The position numbers were made by a program, and so were the translations under genes. Shown one piece after another: positions 10,501-20,200 of a stretch of 64,000 bases of DNA. The notes under the pieces were generated by a model, which saw only the letters and a program-made list of their open reading frames with translations, did no database searches and was not told the origin of the DNA. This DNA is from Nansenia antarctica (Eukaryota > Chordata > Actinopteri > Argentiniformes > Microstomatidae). Where the stretch lies: positions 40,141,794 through 40,205,793 of the forward strand of contig OZ022347.1 in assembly GCA_963989245.1 (NCBI GenBank), in the 5' to 3' direction. The stretch's first letter is position 1, and each line of letters begins with the position of its first letter.

Positions 10501-10901
10501 TCCACCAACAGGTTGTGGGCGCACAGAAAATCCGCACCAAGGAGGGGAAATGTGACAGCCGCTATGACAAAATCCCACGAAAAACATTGCCCTCCGAAGC
10601 ACACGTCCACCGCCCTAGTGCCGTAAGAGCAGATAGGTGTGCCGTCCGCGCCTGCCAACTGCGGACCACGCTCCTCCTTCGCCATATCCGATCTCTCTGC
10701 CGGAATGATGCTCCACTGGGCACCTGTGTCACAAAGGAAACTGCGACCAGAGGCGGTGTCTTGTATGAAGAGCAGCCTGTTGGTGACGCCAGCGCTCAGG
10801 GCCACTACTGAGCGCCGGCCCCGCCGTTTCCCGTCGGTCCGAAGGTGCAGGGTGAGCGGCACCGTTTGGCCTTGGCGCCAAAAGTGGCGTGGTAGAAACA
10901 A
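7593..10901 (-). CDS. pol: CsRn1-like Pol polyprotein
   Basis: 1,102 codons counted from a TTG; the open frame begins in the gag overlap and is probably entered by -1 frameshifting. Domains in order: aspartic protease (CDTGA, residues 57-61), reverse transcriptase (VDLVRGYHQV, VYLDDILVAS with YLDD at 355-358), RNase H (TTDASDFAVGA), integrase zinc finger (H...H, CIACQ) and integrase core (FDHVNVDLVGPL, DRGSQFTS, HPQANGLCERF). No chromodomain. The C-terminus is proline- and arginine-rich. No stop or frameshift is seen, so it may be functional. It replicates the element and integrates the cDNA. Confidence 0.92.
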   Translation of the reverse strand: MFLPRHFWRQGQTVPLTLHLRTDGKRRGRRSVVALSAGVTNRLLFIQDTASGRSFLCDTGAQWSIIPAERSDMAKEERGPQLAGADGTPICSYGTRAVDVCFGGQCFSWDFVIAAVTFPLLGADFLCAHNLLVDVGNRRLVNSQTFASFACTQGEAVYSGWSNTLAESDQYLRLLAEFPDLTKPTFSAPTVKHGVEHHIETEGPPLHARARRLNPEKLAIARAEFAHMEQVGIVRRSSSPWASPLHIVPKSDGGWRPCGDYRRLNDASKPDRYPVPHVQDFSANLAGKRFFSKVDLVRGYHQVPVHPEDVPKTAVITPFGLFEFLRMPFGLKNAAQTFQRLMHSVLRDLPFLFVYLDDILVASTTEEEHLSHLRALFTRLSQHGLIVNPAKCEFGRNAIDFLGHRVSAEGVTPLPSKVEAVAAFPRPSTISELKGFIGMVTFYYRFLHHIAHILRPLYDAQKGKTLKQPVDWTAERVKAFQDTKAALARAAMLAHPSPSAPTALTTDASDFAVGAVYEQWVGDAWQPLAFFSRQLSPREQRYSTFDRELLGLWLAVRHFRFLLEGREFTAYVDHKPLTHAMSKVAEPWSDRQQRQLAYISEFTTDIQHVAGKSNQVADCLSRAVVGAVQLGLDYARMAADQAADPAVQALKLSDTGLRLEEVVFGDAGATLLCDVSMGQPRPVVPANWRRPAFEAIHGLSHPGRKPSSRLVSEKFVWHGLKRDVRAWVDTCIACQRAKVHRHVKAPLEQFSVPERRFDHVNVDLVGPLPPSHGYTYLFTMVDRTTRWPEAVPLSSTTAPDLARAFIAVWVSRYGTPADLSSDRGSQFTSELWAAVAENLGVKLHRTTAYHPQANGLCERFHRSMKAALRASLTDSDWLDKLPWVMLGLRTAPKEDLQSSSAELVFGQPLRVPGDFIPKSTEPWSAAAQRASLLDSARTFVPVPTTQHGVPTSRVPPELHSARFVFIRHDGHRTPLRPPYDGPFRVIEAGAKNFMVDMGGRPECVSVDRLKPAHLDLELPLDLALPPRRGRPPVLPPLPRPGHSPLRPRQPPAAREPPVVAAPRPSLQEDVMGDVTPPPAPPDFTYDRRGRAIRPPRREDFQY
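10788..10832 (-). promoter_or_regulatory. Putative -1 ribosomal frameshift site (slippery heptamer plus hairpin)
   Basis: On minus, the in-frame heptamer G GGA AAC (10,826-10,832) is followed by a 6-nt spacer (GGCGGG). Next come a 12-bp stem, GCCGGCGCTCAG with CTGAGCGCTGGC, one G-U pair, and an 8-nt loop containing the gag stop. Slipping back one base enters the pol frame. This fits the X XXY YYZ plus downstream structure rule for -1 frameshifting. Confidence 0.75.
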
Positions 10902-11554
10902 TGGCCCGCAGCGTTACCCTGCTGGCCAGAAGGTCTGGCGTCATCCTTCGCTCTCCTGCGACGGTCGGGTGGCGGGGCGGCCGCGGGAGCGAGCAGGTCG
11001 GGGGACCGTTGAGGCATGGCCAAGACGAACCGGTCCGCCTCCCTGGCCAGGGCGCGGGGCTCCATGATGGCGGTGTTGGCCAGCGCCATCCTAACTTGAG
11101 CTGGCAATGTGCGCATGAACAGCTCTGTGAAGAGGATCATGGGGTCTTCTGTACCGAGCAGGTTTAGCATCCTCTCCATGCTCGCAGAAGGCCTCTCGTC
11201 ACCCAAGTCCGACATGGCAAATAGGCGACGCACCCTCTCCGCAGTGGACACTTCAAATGTCTCTAGAAGCAGGGCCTTGAGGCGCTCATATTTGTTCGTC
11301 GTCGGGGGAGCAGACAAAAAACCTACCACTCGAGCCGCGGTGGAGCTGCCCAACATTGCCACAGCATGGTTGTACCGGTCGTCGTCATCGATGTCACTTT
11401 TATTGAAATGTGCCTCTACAATAGCAAACCATGCAGCAGGCGTTGAGTCCCAGAATTCTGGTAGCTTGAGAGTGGGAGTGTGCGCACCACGCGTTACCCT
11501 GACAGGGGATGGTGATGGCTGCCGCTGGTTTGAACGTCTTCCTCGCCCGGACAT
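10805..11554 (-). CDS. gag: CsRn1-like Gag
   Basis: 249 residues from ATG at 11,554 (MSGRGRR) to TAG at 10,805-10,807. I chose this start because upstream codons lie in the leader and LTR. It contains LKLPEFWDSTPAAWF, the N-terminal capsid motif shared with the second copy in this window (54,554). Near the C-terminus a C-x3-H-x8-C-x3-C knuckle (CFYHATFGAKAKRCRSPC) typical of CsRn1 elements probably binds RNA. The end overlaps pol in the -1 frame. Confidence 0.88.
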   Translation of the reverse strand: MSGRGRRSNQRQPSPSPVRVTRGAHTPTLKLPEFWDSTPAAWFAIVEAHFNKSDIDDDDRYNHAVAMLGSSTAARVVGFLSAPPTTNKYERLKALLLETFEVSTAERVRRLFAMSDLGDERPSASMERMLNLLGTEDPMILFTELFMRTLPAQVRMALANTAIMEPRALAREADRFVLAMPQRSPDLLAPAAAPPPDRRRRAKDDARPSGQQGNAAGHCFYHATFGAKAKRCRSPCTFGPTGNGGAGAQ

Positions 11555-11611
11555 TTTGCAGGATTGTAATGTTCGTCGCTGGTTTTCGTACACAATTACG
11601 TTAACAAAAAT

Positions 11612-11627
11612 CCACGTCGGGTCACCA
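11612..11627 (-). promoter_or_regulatory. Primer binding site, tRNA-Trp type
   Basis: Reading minus, TGGTGACCCGACGTGG starts immediately after the 5' LTR. It matches the complement of the tRNA-Trp 3' end apart from one missing C. Confidence 0.7.
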
Positions 11628-11866
11628 GTGTAGTGCCGGAGGAAAAAGGAAAGACGTAGGCAACGTAATGATAACTGTTTAATCAAAACAACAACTTGTA
11701 CTCTCAGTACAGGACCAGAAAATGGTTACCAAAACTCGTGTATCTAAACAGGAAGGTGCAACGTTAATAATCCTCCCCTCTGCCCCTAGTGCCAGAACTG
11801 GTTCCCTCCCACTACACAACCAACAGTAAGAGGAGAACATGAACCCATAATGTAGTCACTACACCA
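11628..11866 (-). repeat. 5' LTR of the CsRn1-like element
   Basis: 239 bp, reads as identical to the LTR at 7,336-7,574. Promoter and start site are presumed to lie here. I see no strong TATA box. Confidence 0.9.
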
Positions 11867-11876
11867 GTACACTTAC

Positions 11877-11942
11877 ACACAGGACAAAGTGGCCTGGAAC
11901 CCACAGTGGAAGGATAAGGGCATCCTTCTGATCAGCATGTTC
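11877..11942 (-). CDS. Ulp1-like gene exon with catalytic His
   Basis: A 66-nt phase-0 exon between GAACAG and TGT|GTAAGT encodes 22 residues including ALILPLWVPGHFVLC. The PGHF motif is the position of the SENP/Ulp1 catalytic His, normally followed by W. The CsRn1-like element begins 11 bp after the exon. Confidence 0.65.
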
Positions 11943-12249
11943 CTGTTCAAAACCATTTACTGCATTTATCATTTTTATCCAACACTTAACTGGGGTGTGC
12001 ATGATTATGAATTACATGATAATTTGATGAAGTCCTTTCTCATACATGTAGTGTTTTTTTTTGCTTAGTGTTAGGAAACCATTTAATTTACCTTGATGAA
12101 ATCAAGTTAAAAAAAAATGAAGGTATTTAGGACCAACACAGCTAATGTGCTGATGTCCCATGAAGGGCATGCCAATTGTAATGCTGGATACAATGTTGTC
12201 TACATAGCTGTTTATCTTATTCAAATACCGGCTCAATCATTTGACTTAC

Positions 12250-12333
12250 TGGGAAATGGCTCATGGGATCACAGTTGTAGGGCTGGACCCACGTTGCGGT
12301 TACATGAAGGTCAGCAATGAAAACCTCCTTTCC
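12250..12333 (-). CDS. Ulp1-like gene exon upstream of the His exon
   Basis: An 84-nt phase-0 exon between CTACAG and CCA|GTAAGT encodes 28 residues, GKEVFIADLHVTATWVQPYN then CDPMSHFP. The splice sites and frame are intact. The region 11,943-12,249 is intron with nothing recognised. Confidence 0.6.
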
Positions 12334-12368
12334 CTGTAGAATTCAAGTGCATCTAAAATTAGTCAATG

Positions 12369-12547
12369 TGGTATTCTGTAGTAAGAAAGTAGTTAGGAAA
12401 GAATGAGACCGGGAGACACGCAGCTGCTCTTCACTTCGCACGTTTAATCGACTACCTCTTCACATCCGTAAGTGCATACATCACTTCCGTAACTGCATAC
12501 ATCACTTCCGTACTAGCGCCCACTGGCGGTATAAACAGGACACAACA
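12369..12547 (-). repeat. 3' LTR of the Mag-like element
   Basis: 179 bp. Contains a directly repeated ACATCACTTCCGTA motif. Reads the same as 22,272-22,450. Confidence 0.88.
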
Positions 12548-12792
12548 TTTCCCCCTTTCTTAAAGGAATTACAGTACTCAAAGAATGCAATATTCTGTAG
12601 ACTGGTGTCAGTACAATTGAAATAAAATGAAAACTAAGGAAATGAAAATGAATGAATCAGCAGAATGAATAACAACAATAAACAGTTTATGACAGTGAAA
12701 CATGAAATGAACATTCACTTTTGTCATGGCATTGTAGGACCTTTTTGTACTAAGTTAGAACCGTGTTCTATCCTACCCTTTTAGTACGTTCT

Positions 12793-15700
12793 CTACGGCA
12801 CAAAGTCTACCAGCCACCTAGGTGGGTTTCTGACTCTCAGGTTCCTTCTTGGACCTGGTTCATTAAACACATTCTCTGTCTCGGGCACCATGAACTCCTC
12901 TAGCTCAATCTCCTTTTCACCACTGGTGCCAGACAGAGCATCCTTGGGGAAGCGTGTAAGCTTGGATGCATTCCATTTTCGACCATCACTGAGCAGGTAT
13001 GTATTCTGTCCTGCTTTACTAACTACTGTCAGCGGTTCTGTGAATCTTGATGATCCCTTTTTTACATGCTCCGGTCTGCGGACACGTACGTTGTCATTCA
13101 CTTGGAACATGGCCACTTTCGCTCCCCTCATTCTGTCTGTGTACTCCTTACTCTCCTGTTGCTTGCGTCTCACTGTCTCCTGCACTTTCTCATGTGACTT
13201 AATTTGTTGTGAGACAGGGAGGACATTTAGTTTTGTACGCATCTTTCTGTTCCTCAGCAACTCAAAGGGAGTAGCTCCTGTAGTAGCATGCGGCGTAGCG
13301 CGATAGTTCAGTAAGAACTCTGTTACTGCATGTTTCCATGGCTTGTGCATTCTCTCAGCCGTCTGAATATACTCTTTGAGAACTCGATTAAATCTCTCAA
13401 TAGCCCCGTTGGCTCTTGGATAATAAACACTGGAACGCAGGTGCTTTATCTCTCTCTCTCCCAGAAAGCTTGCAAAAGCATGGGAGGTAAACTGACATCC
13501 GTTGTCAGAGACCAGGAAGGAAGGGTTACCTTCACGACTAAACACTGTAGTCAAGAAGCTAATAACCGCCTCTGTAGTTACAGTAGAGACAAACGCCACC
13601 TCTGGCCACTTACTGTAATAGTCTGTGAGTGTAATAGCGTAACGGCAGTCCCATGTCGCACAGTCAAAGGGACCAACAATGTCAATGGCCACCTTCTCCC
13701 ATGGTCCACCTGGCAGTTCCACTGGGGTAAGTGGTGCAGGCGCAGTTTTGGCTGTTTTGTCATTGTATTGACAGGGTACACATGAGCCTACTAATGTCTG
13801 GACACATCTGTCCATTTGCGGCCACCAATATAGCTCTCGTAGTCTCTGTTTAGTACGCACCATTCCCTGATGCGCTTCATGAGCTAAATTTACCACTTTA
13901 GACCGTAGTGTAGTAGGAACCACCACACGGTCGGGGCCTCTCATGACAAGTAGTTCATCCACAGCCAGTTCATCTCTCACTCTAAAATATGGAGCAAGTT
14001 CCTTTGTCACATTCTTACTGCATTTTGGCCAACCTTTCTGTATCTGCTGTCTCAGTTGAGTCAGTTCAGGACAGGCCTCACAGGCAGCAGTGAACTCGGT
14101 CACAGATATGGCATGTGAGGAACCTGTGAACACAGTAGCCACCATGTCTGGCTCCTCCTCCACCTCTCCTGTCGAAGGCAGAGGGAGTCTGGACAAGCAG
14201 TCAGCAGTCACATTACGTTTCCCTGGATGGTAAGTGACATCATAAGTAAAGCATTGTAGACGTGCAGACCATCTCGCTATTCTCAGACCTGCGCGACCCG
14301 TACCCCTGGAAGTGAGTAGGGTTGTCAACGCTTGGTGGTCTGTGCGTAGGACAAAACGATGTCCCCACAGGTAGGTTCTCCACCTTTCCACCGCCCAAAC
14401 GCATGCCAGCGCCTCACGCTCGACGGTAGAGTACTTTCTCTCTGCAGGAGAAAGTGTCCTGGACGCAAAAGCTATGGTTCTCTCTGTATTGTCTGGGTGA
14501 ATCTGGCTCATTACAGCCCCCAATCCATAGTTAGAAGCATCGGTAGTGACATAAGTAGGTAACTCAGGATCATATAATGCTAAGGTAGGACTCTCAGTAA
14601 TCAGTCTCTTAACCTCAGTAAAACTGGACTCTGCATCCGCTGTCCATTCAAACTTAGTGTCAGTAGATTCCCTGAGTGTAGCACGTAGCGGTTCCACCAC
14701 AGTAGAGAAGTCAGGTATGAATTTACTATACCACGATGCAAGTCCTAGGAAGGACCGCAGGGAGGATGTGTCGTGCGGGGCAGGCGCGTTCGCCACAGCA
14801 CTGACCCCGTCTTGGTCAGGATGAAGACCATCTTTGGACACAGTGTGGCCCAGGAAGCGCAGAGCTTTCTGGTTGAACTTACACTTGTGCATGTTCAGTT
14901 TAAGTCCCACTTCATTTAGAGCATGTAGCACTCTCCGTAGGCTGACATCGTGATCCTGCTGTGTGATGCCGTAGCAAATCACATCATCCAGGTATGCCTG
15001 TACGCCTGGCAGGCCTGTCAGTACAGTCGACATCATTTTCTGAAAAGCTGAAGGAGCAGAAGCGAGGCCAAATGGCACTCGGCAGAAACGAAAGAGACCC
15101 TCATGCGTCATAAACGCAGTTAAATCACGGCTATCTGGATGCAATGGCAACTGGTGATAAGCAGAGGCTAAGTCTATAGTAGAAAAGACTGTGGCTCCAC
15201 GGAGCTCAGCGAACAGTTCATCCATGTGCGGTAAGGGATGACAGTCACTGATGATTGCCTTATTAGGTTCTCTGAGGTCAACACACAGGCGAGGCTTTCC
15301 ACCCCCCTTTCTCTGGGTCACAACTATAGGGGAAACCCATGGAGATGCGTCTATACGTTCTATAACGCCTTTTTCCTGTAGATCTGCGAGCTCATCGGTC
15401 ACAGCCTGCCTCACTGAGAACGGAAGCCTCCTCAGTTTCTGCTGTACTGGCACAGCATCTGGTTTAACCTGTATTTTGTGCATAAAACCTTTTGCACACC
15501 CTAACTCCTGTACTAGAACCTCTGGTTCGGTCTGTGGAGTGGTACTCTGTACAGTAGGTGCTCGGAGCACAGTAGGAGAGCTAGCAGGGCTAACAGTAAT
15601 AATTTTGTTACCCTCAATGCACATCTGCAATGCTACAAATAAATCTAGTCCCAGCAATGCATTTCCTGATTCAACCACTATCAATGAACCTGTAACTGAA

Positions 15701-16740
15701 TGTCCATTATGAACAACTGTAGCATGCATGCAACCTTTAACAGGAATTTTCTCTCTGGAGTAAGTAAGCAGATTCACTGTAGGCTCAGCAAGGACACATG
15801 TATGGAAAAGTGTCTGGTAAGTACTCTCTGGAATAATAGAAACAAATGAGCCTGTATCCACTATCAGCTCAACATCATGGGAATGATAATTTGCATCAAC
15901 TCGTACAGTACACATAATTTTATCATTCACGACGGCCCCCTGCATGTAAAGCACAGTAACGTCATTCACCACTACCTCACGCACCTCTTTTTGAGCCGAT
16001 CTACACACCTTGGAAAAATGTCCAACTTTTCCGCATGTATTGCAAGTCACCTTAACCGCCGGGCATGTAGGCTTGTTAGCTAAGTGTCCTGTGGATCCGC
16101 ATCGGAAGCAGGCGCGCTGATTCCCAGTTGTAGCTGGCTGGCTGTAGACCGTGGCAGGTGCAGTCGTCGTCGGAGCTTTCTTCTTGCCCTTGTCGAACCT
16201 CCTCCTCGTCGGCTGTTTCTCGATGGCTCTCACCGAAGCTGTAGCTCCAGAGAGAACGTTGGAGTTCCGTAGTCCAGCCTCGATTTGTAAGGCCATTGAA
16301 GTAGCTTTGTCCGATTCAAGCAAAAGTCTGTCTCGTATGCGTGTATTAGCAACACGCTCAATCAGTTGATCACGAATCATTTGTTCCTCCATGGCACCAA
16401 ATTCACAAGCTGCAGCTAGCTCGCGTAATGAAGCAAGGAACTGATTAACCGTCTCGTCAGGACCCTGAGCTCTCTGTCGAAATTTGTGACGTTCAGCAAT
16501 CACATTCACCTTAGGAACAAAGTACTTTTTCAGTCCTTCCACGGCAGAAGTGTAGGTAACACCCGTATCCTTTAGAGTGTAGAACAGTCTTTGTCCTTCG
16601 GTCCCAAGTGCATGGAGAAGAACCGCGCGCTTTCTTTCCTCCGGCCATTTTTCTCCGGTAGCATCAATTACGAGCATGTAATTTTCAAACATTCTCAACC
16701 AAGTAGGAAAAGAAATAGCAGGTTCGCCTGGCACAGGCAT
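12793..16740 (-). CDS. gag-pol: Fused Gag-Pol polyprotein, Mag-like Gypsy
   Basis: 1,315 residues from ATG (16,738-16,740). Gag is followed by two CCHC knuckles (CFRCGSTGHLANKPTC and CNTCGKVGHFSKVC), then protease (VDTGSFVSIIP, about residue 295) and reverse transcriptase (YLDDVICYG, about 582). RNase H (TTDASNYGLGA), an HHCC integrase finger (ending CVPCQ) and the integrase core (SDNGCQFTS, YYPRANGAIERF) follow. No frameshift between Gag and Pol is needed, as in the Mag/K02A2.6-like group. The ORF is uninterrupted. The nested element sits 12 bp upstream of its ATG and would cut it from its own promoter. Confidence 0.92.
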   Translation of the reverse strand: MPVPGEPAISFPTWLRMFENYMLVIDATGEKWPEERKRAVLLHALGTEGQRLFYTLKDTGVTYTSAVEGLKKYFVPKVNVIAERHKFRQRAQGPDETVNQFLASLRELAAACEFGAMEEQMIRDQLIERVANTRIRDRLLLESDKATSMALQIEAGLRNSNVLSGATASVRAIEKQPTRRRFDKGKKKAPTTTAPATVYSQPATTGNQRACFRCGSTGHLANKPTCPAVKVTCNTCGKVGHFSKVCRSAQKEVREVVVNDVTVLYMQGAVVNDKIMCTVRVDANYHSHDVELIVDTGSFVSIIPESTYQTLFHTCVLAEPTVNLLTYSREKIPVKGCMHATVVHNGHSVTGSLIVVESGNALLGLDLFVALQMCIEGNKIITVSPASSPTVLRAPTVQSTTPQTEPEVLVQELGCAKGFMHKIQVKPDAVPVQQKLRRLPFSVRQAVTDELADLQEKGVIERIDASPWVSPIVVTQRKGGGKPRLCVDLREPNKAIISDCHPLPHMDELFAELRGATVFSTIDLASAYHQLPLHPDSRDLTAFMTHEGLFRFCRVPFGLASAPSAFQKMMSTVLTGLPGVQAYLDDVICYGITQQDHDVSLRRVLHALNEVGLKLNMHKCKFNQKALRFLGHTVSKDGLHPDQDGVSAVANAPAPHDTSSLRSFLGLASWYSKFIPDFSTVVEPLRATLRESTDTKFEWTADAESSFTEVKRLITESPTLALYDPELPTYVTTDASNYGLGAVMSQIHPDNTERTIAFASRTLSPAERKYSTVEREALACVWAVERWRTYLWGHRFVLRTDHQALTTLLTSRGTGRAGLRIARWSARLQCFTYDVTYHPGKRNVTADCLSRLPLPSTGEVEEEPDMVATVFTGSSHAISVTEFTAACEACPELTQLRQQIQKGWPKCSKNVTKELAPYFRVRDELAVDELLVMRGPDRVVVPTTLRSKVVNLAHEAHQGMVRTKQRLRELYWWPQMDRCVQTLVGSCVPCQYNDKTAKTAPAPLTPVELPGGPWEKVAIDIVGPFDCATWDCRYAITLTDYYSKWPEVAFVSTVTTEAVISFLTTVFSREGNPSFLVSDNGCQFTSHAFASFLGEREIKHLRSSVYYPRANGAIERFNRVLKEYIQTAERMHKPWKHAVTEFLLNYRATPHATTGATPFELLRNRKMRTKLNVLPVSQQIKSHEKVQETVRRKQQESKEYTDRMRGAKVAMFQVNDNVRVRRPEHVKKGSSRFTEPLTVVSKAGQNTYLLSDGRKWNASKLTRFPKDALSGTSGEKEIELEEFMVPETENVFNEPGPRRNLRVRNPPRWLVDFVP

Positions 16741-16752
16741 GAACGGTGTAGG

Positions 16753-17286
16753 TGTTATGACACGGGGGCGAGGGAGCTCAAGGACACGACACCGGAGGCA
16801 GAATACAGTGTTAGCCCCGTAGGGTATTTATTTACAGTGCAGGTGGGTGGAAACACAGATGATGAGTCCGGAGGTTTCAGCCTGGCGGGCTGGGGGTTTC
16901 AACCTGGCGGGATGGCGGTAGTGGTTGGCATGGGCTGTGGAGGAACAGGAAAGCAGGGTAAGTCTCCACGGTAGGCCAGTACATAAGATATCAACGAATC
17001 ATAAGAATAGGCACAAGAGCAAAGTTCATAACTAATCACAGAGGATACTTGCCAGGTCATTCTTAGGGAAGAACTGACCATGAATGAAGGGAGTCCAGGG
17101 TAGATGTAGCCAGAGGGTTAATTGGGAGTGGAGACAGGTGTGTTGGTTTGACTGTGGCTGGATAACCCTCCAATCACCGGGAACGAGCTTCACCTGCGGC
17201 GGAGAGCACGCTGTGCTCGAGTTGTGGGGGCGGGTGCTCGAGCTGTGGGGGCGGGGGAGGGCGTGTGTGACGGCCCAGCCGTAACA
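16753..17286 (-). repeat. 3' LTR of the sushi-ichi-like element
   Basis: 534 bp. The pol reading frame runs about 97 bp into it, to 17,190. The purine tract TCGGGGGGGGGTCC precedes it on minus. Confidence 0.9.
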
Positions 17287-20200
17287 GGACCCCCCCCCGA
17301 GGGGGAGCCTCCTGGCGACCGGCCCGGAGCCTCCGGGTGGGCCCGATAGAAGTCCCTGAGGAGGACTGGGGACATGATCTGGGACCGGGGAATCCAGCTC
17401 CGTTCCTCTGGGCCATATCCTTCCCAGTCCACCAGGTACTGGAAACCCCGGCCACAGCGACGAGCCCTGAGGAGCCTCCTTACCGCCCACTGGGGGTGGC
17501 CATCCACCAACTGAGGAGGGGGCGGTGCAGGGGCTGGTGGCATCAGGTCGCTGGCGACATGGGGCTTAACCCGGGAGACGTGGAACACCGGGTGGATCCG
17601 ACGGAGGGAGTGAGGGAGGACCAGCCGGATGGCAGCGGGGTTGATGACCCGGTCGATGACGTAGGGGCCGATGTACCTCGACGCCAACTTCCGGGAGGGG
17701 ACATTGAGGGGGAGATCCGCCGTGGAGAGCCAGACCCTCTGGCCCACCTGGTACACCGGAGCTGGAGTGCGACGACGGTTGGCGCTTCGGGTAGTTCGGG
17801 CGGTGGCCCGAAGCAAGGCCGAGCGTACGGAGGTCCAGACCCGACGACAGCGAAGGAGGTGTGCCTGGACTGATGGTACCGACGCTTCGCCCTCCTGGGT
17901 AGAAAGCAGGGGTGGCTGGTACCCCAAGGAGCACTCGAAGGGGGACCGGCCGGTGGCTTCATTCACCATGGCGTTCAGAGAGTACTCCACCCAGGGTAGG
18001 TCCTTGCTCCAGGAGGATGGATGGAGGGAGGACATGCAGCGGAGTGCCGACTCCAGGCTCTGGTTGGCTCTCTCCGCCTGCCCATTGGTCTGAGGATGGT
18101 AGCCGGAGGAGAGGCTGGTCGTGGCCCCAATCCCAGAACAGAAGGCCTGCCACACCTTGGATGTGAACTGGGGGCCACGGTCGGAAACCACATCCTGGGG
18201 AAGCCCGTAAAGCCGGAAGACGTGGGTGGTGAGTAGCTCCGCCGTCTCCGCCGAGGTCGGTAGCTTTGCCAGAGCTACCAACCGCACGGACTTGGAGAAG
18301 CGGTCCACGATGGTGAGGATGACCGTGTTGCCTAGAGACGGGGGAAGGCCGGTCACGAAGTCCATGGCGAGGTGGGACCACGGTCGACCGGGCACGGGTA
18401 GAGGCCGCAGCAGTCCTGAAGGCGGCCGGTGGGATGCCTTGCTGCGAGCGCAGGTAGGGCAGGCCGAGACGAACTCCCTGACGTTCGCGGCCATGGTGGG
18501 CCACCAGAACCGCCGGCGCAGGAAGGACAGTGTGCGTAGGGCCCCAGGATGGCAGGCGAAGCGGCTGGCGTGGCCCCACTGCATCACCTTGGTCCTGACG
18601 GCGTCCGGGACGAAGAGACGGCCGGGGGACCCCGGTCGGGGATCTGGCTGGGTGCGCTGTGCAGCTCTGACCACCGCCTCGATCTCCAGGGTGACCACTC
18701 CAACGACCCGGGAGGATGGAACGATGGTGTCAGGAGTGGTGGGTTCCTCCTCTGCGGCATGGAGCCGAGAAAGGGAGTCAGCCTTGGCGTTCAGGGAGCC
18801 CGGACGGAACGTGAGGTGGAAGTTAAACCGCCCGAGGAACAGGGCCCAGCGTGCCTGACGGGAGTTCAACCGCCTGGCCGACTTGATGTAGGTTAGGTTC
18901 TTGTGGTCCGACCAGACGGTGAAGGGGTGCTCTGCGCCCTCCAGCCAGTGCCGCCACTCGTGGAACGCCTCCACCACCGCCAGCAGCTCGCGGTTCCCGA
19001 TGTCGTAGTTGGCCTCGGCGGAGGTATAACGGCGGGAGTAGAAGGCGCAGGGGTGCACGGTCTGGTCCTCCGATCGTTGAGAGAGCACGCCACCGACGCC
19101 CGTGTCTGAGGCGTCCACTTCCACAATGAAGGGCCTAGAGGGGTCTGGGTTGATTAGGACCGGCGCCGAGGTGAAGAGCCTCTTCAGGTCACTGAAGGCA
19201 GCGCTGGCTGCTGGTGTCCACGTGAACTGGCGCAGGGGGGAGGTGAGGGCAGTGAGGGGGGCGGCTACCCGGCTGAAGTCCCGGATGAATCGCCGGTAGA
19301 AGTTGGCAAAGCCGAGGAATGACTGCAGCTGTTTCCGGGTGGTAGGTTGGCCCCACTCGACGACGGCCCGAGTCTTCTTGGGGTCAAGGCGAGTCAACCC
19401 ACCCTCCACGATGAGCCCCAGGAATTCCACAGAGTGAGTGTGGAAAGAGCACTTCTCAGCCTTAATAAAAAGGCGATTCTCCAGTAGGCGCTGGAGGACT
19501 AGGCGGACATGTTGGACATGCTCCTCAGGGTTCCTGGAGAATACTAGGATGTCATCCAGGTAGAGGACGACAAAGATGTCCAGCATGTCCCTGAGGACGT
19601 CGTTCATGAGGGCCTGAAAGACGGAGGGGGCGTTAGTGAGACCAAAGGGCATGACAAGGTACTCATAGTGGCCACGGGGGGTCTTCAACGCCGTCCTCCA
19701 CTCGTCACCCTCACGAATCCGGACCAGATGGTAGGCGTTCCGGAGGTCCAGCTTAGTGAAGATGGTGGCCCCAAGGAGGGGCTCAAAGTTGGAGCTCATG
19801 AGGGGGAGAGGATAGGTGTTCCGGACGGTGATGGCATTGAGCTCACGGTAGTCAATGCATGGCCTGAGGGTTCCATCCTTCTTCTTCACGAAGAAAAACC
19901 CCGCTGCCACCGGGGAGTGTGATGGACGGATGAGCCCCTCAGCCAGACAGTCGGAGATGTAGGTGTCCATGGCTGCCTTCTCCGGGGGGGCAAGGTTGTA
20001 GAGGCGACTGACCGGAAGTTTGTTGCCAGGGCGGAGCTCGACGGCACAGTCGTAGGGCCGGTGAGGCGGCAGGGTGCGAGCACGCTCCTTGCTGAAGGCC
20101 TCTCCGAGGTCGTGGTAGACCTCTGGGATGGAGGAGAGGTCAGGGGGAGCCGGAGGCGGTCGCAGAGGCGATGTGGGGGTATGGGCGGCACGGAGGCACC

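Larger units (their letters stand above)
7336..11866 (-). mobile_element. CsRn1-like Ty3/Gypsy LTR retrotransposon, apparently complete
   Basis: Two 239-bp LTRs (7,336-7,574 and 11,628-11,866) read as identical and flank gag and pol on the minus strand. The flanking 5-mers are GTATA and GTACA, a near-perfect target duplication. The primer site TGGTGACCCGACGTGG directly follows the 5' LTR and is complementary to the 3' end of tRNA-Trp, the primer of the CsRn1 clade. Gag has the CHCC-type C-x3-H...C-x3-C knuckle of that clade. It inserted into an intron of the Ulp1-like gene 11 bp past a donor exon end. Confidence 0.92.
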
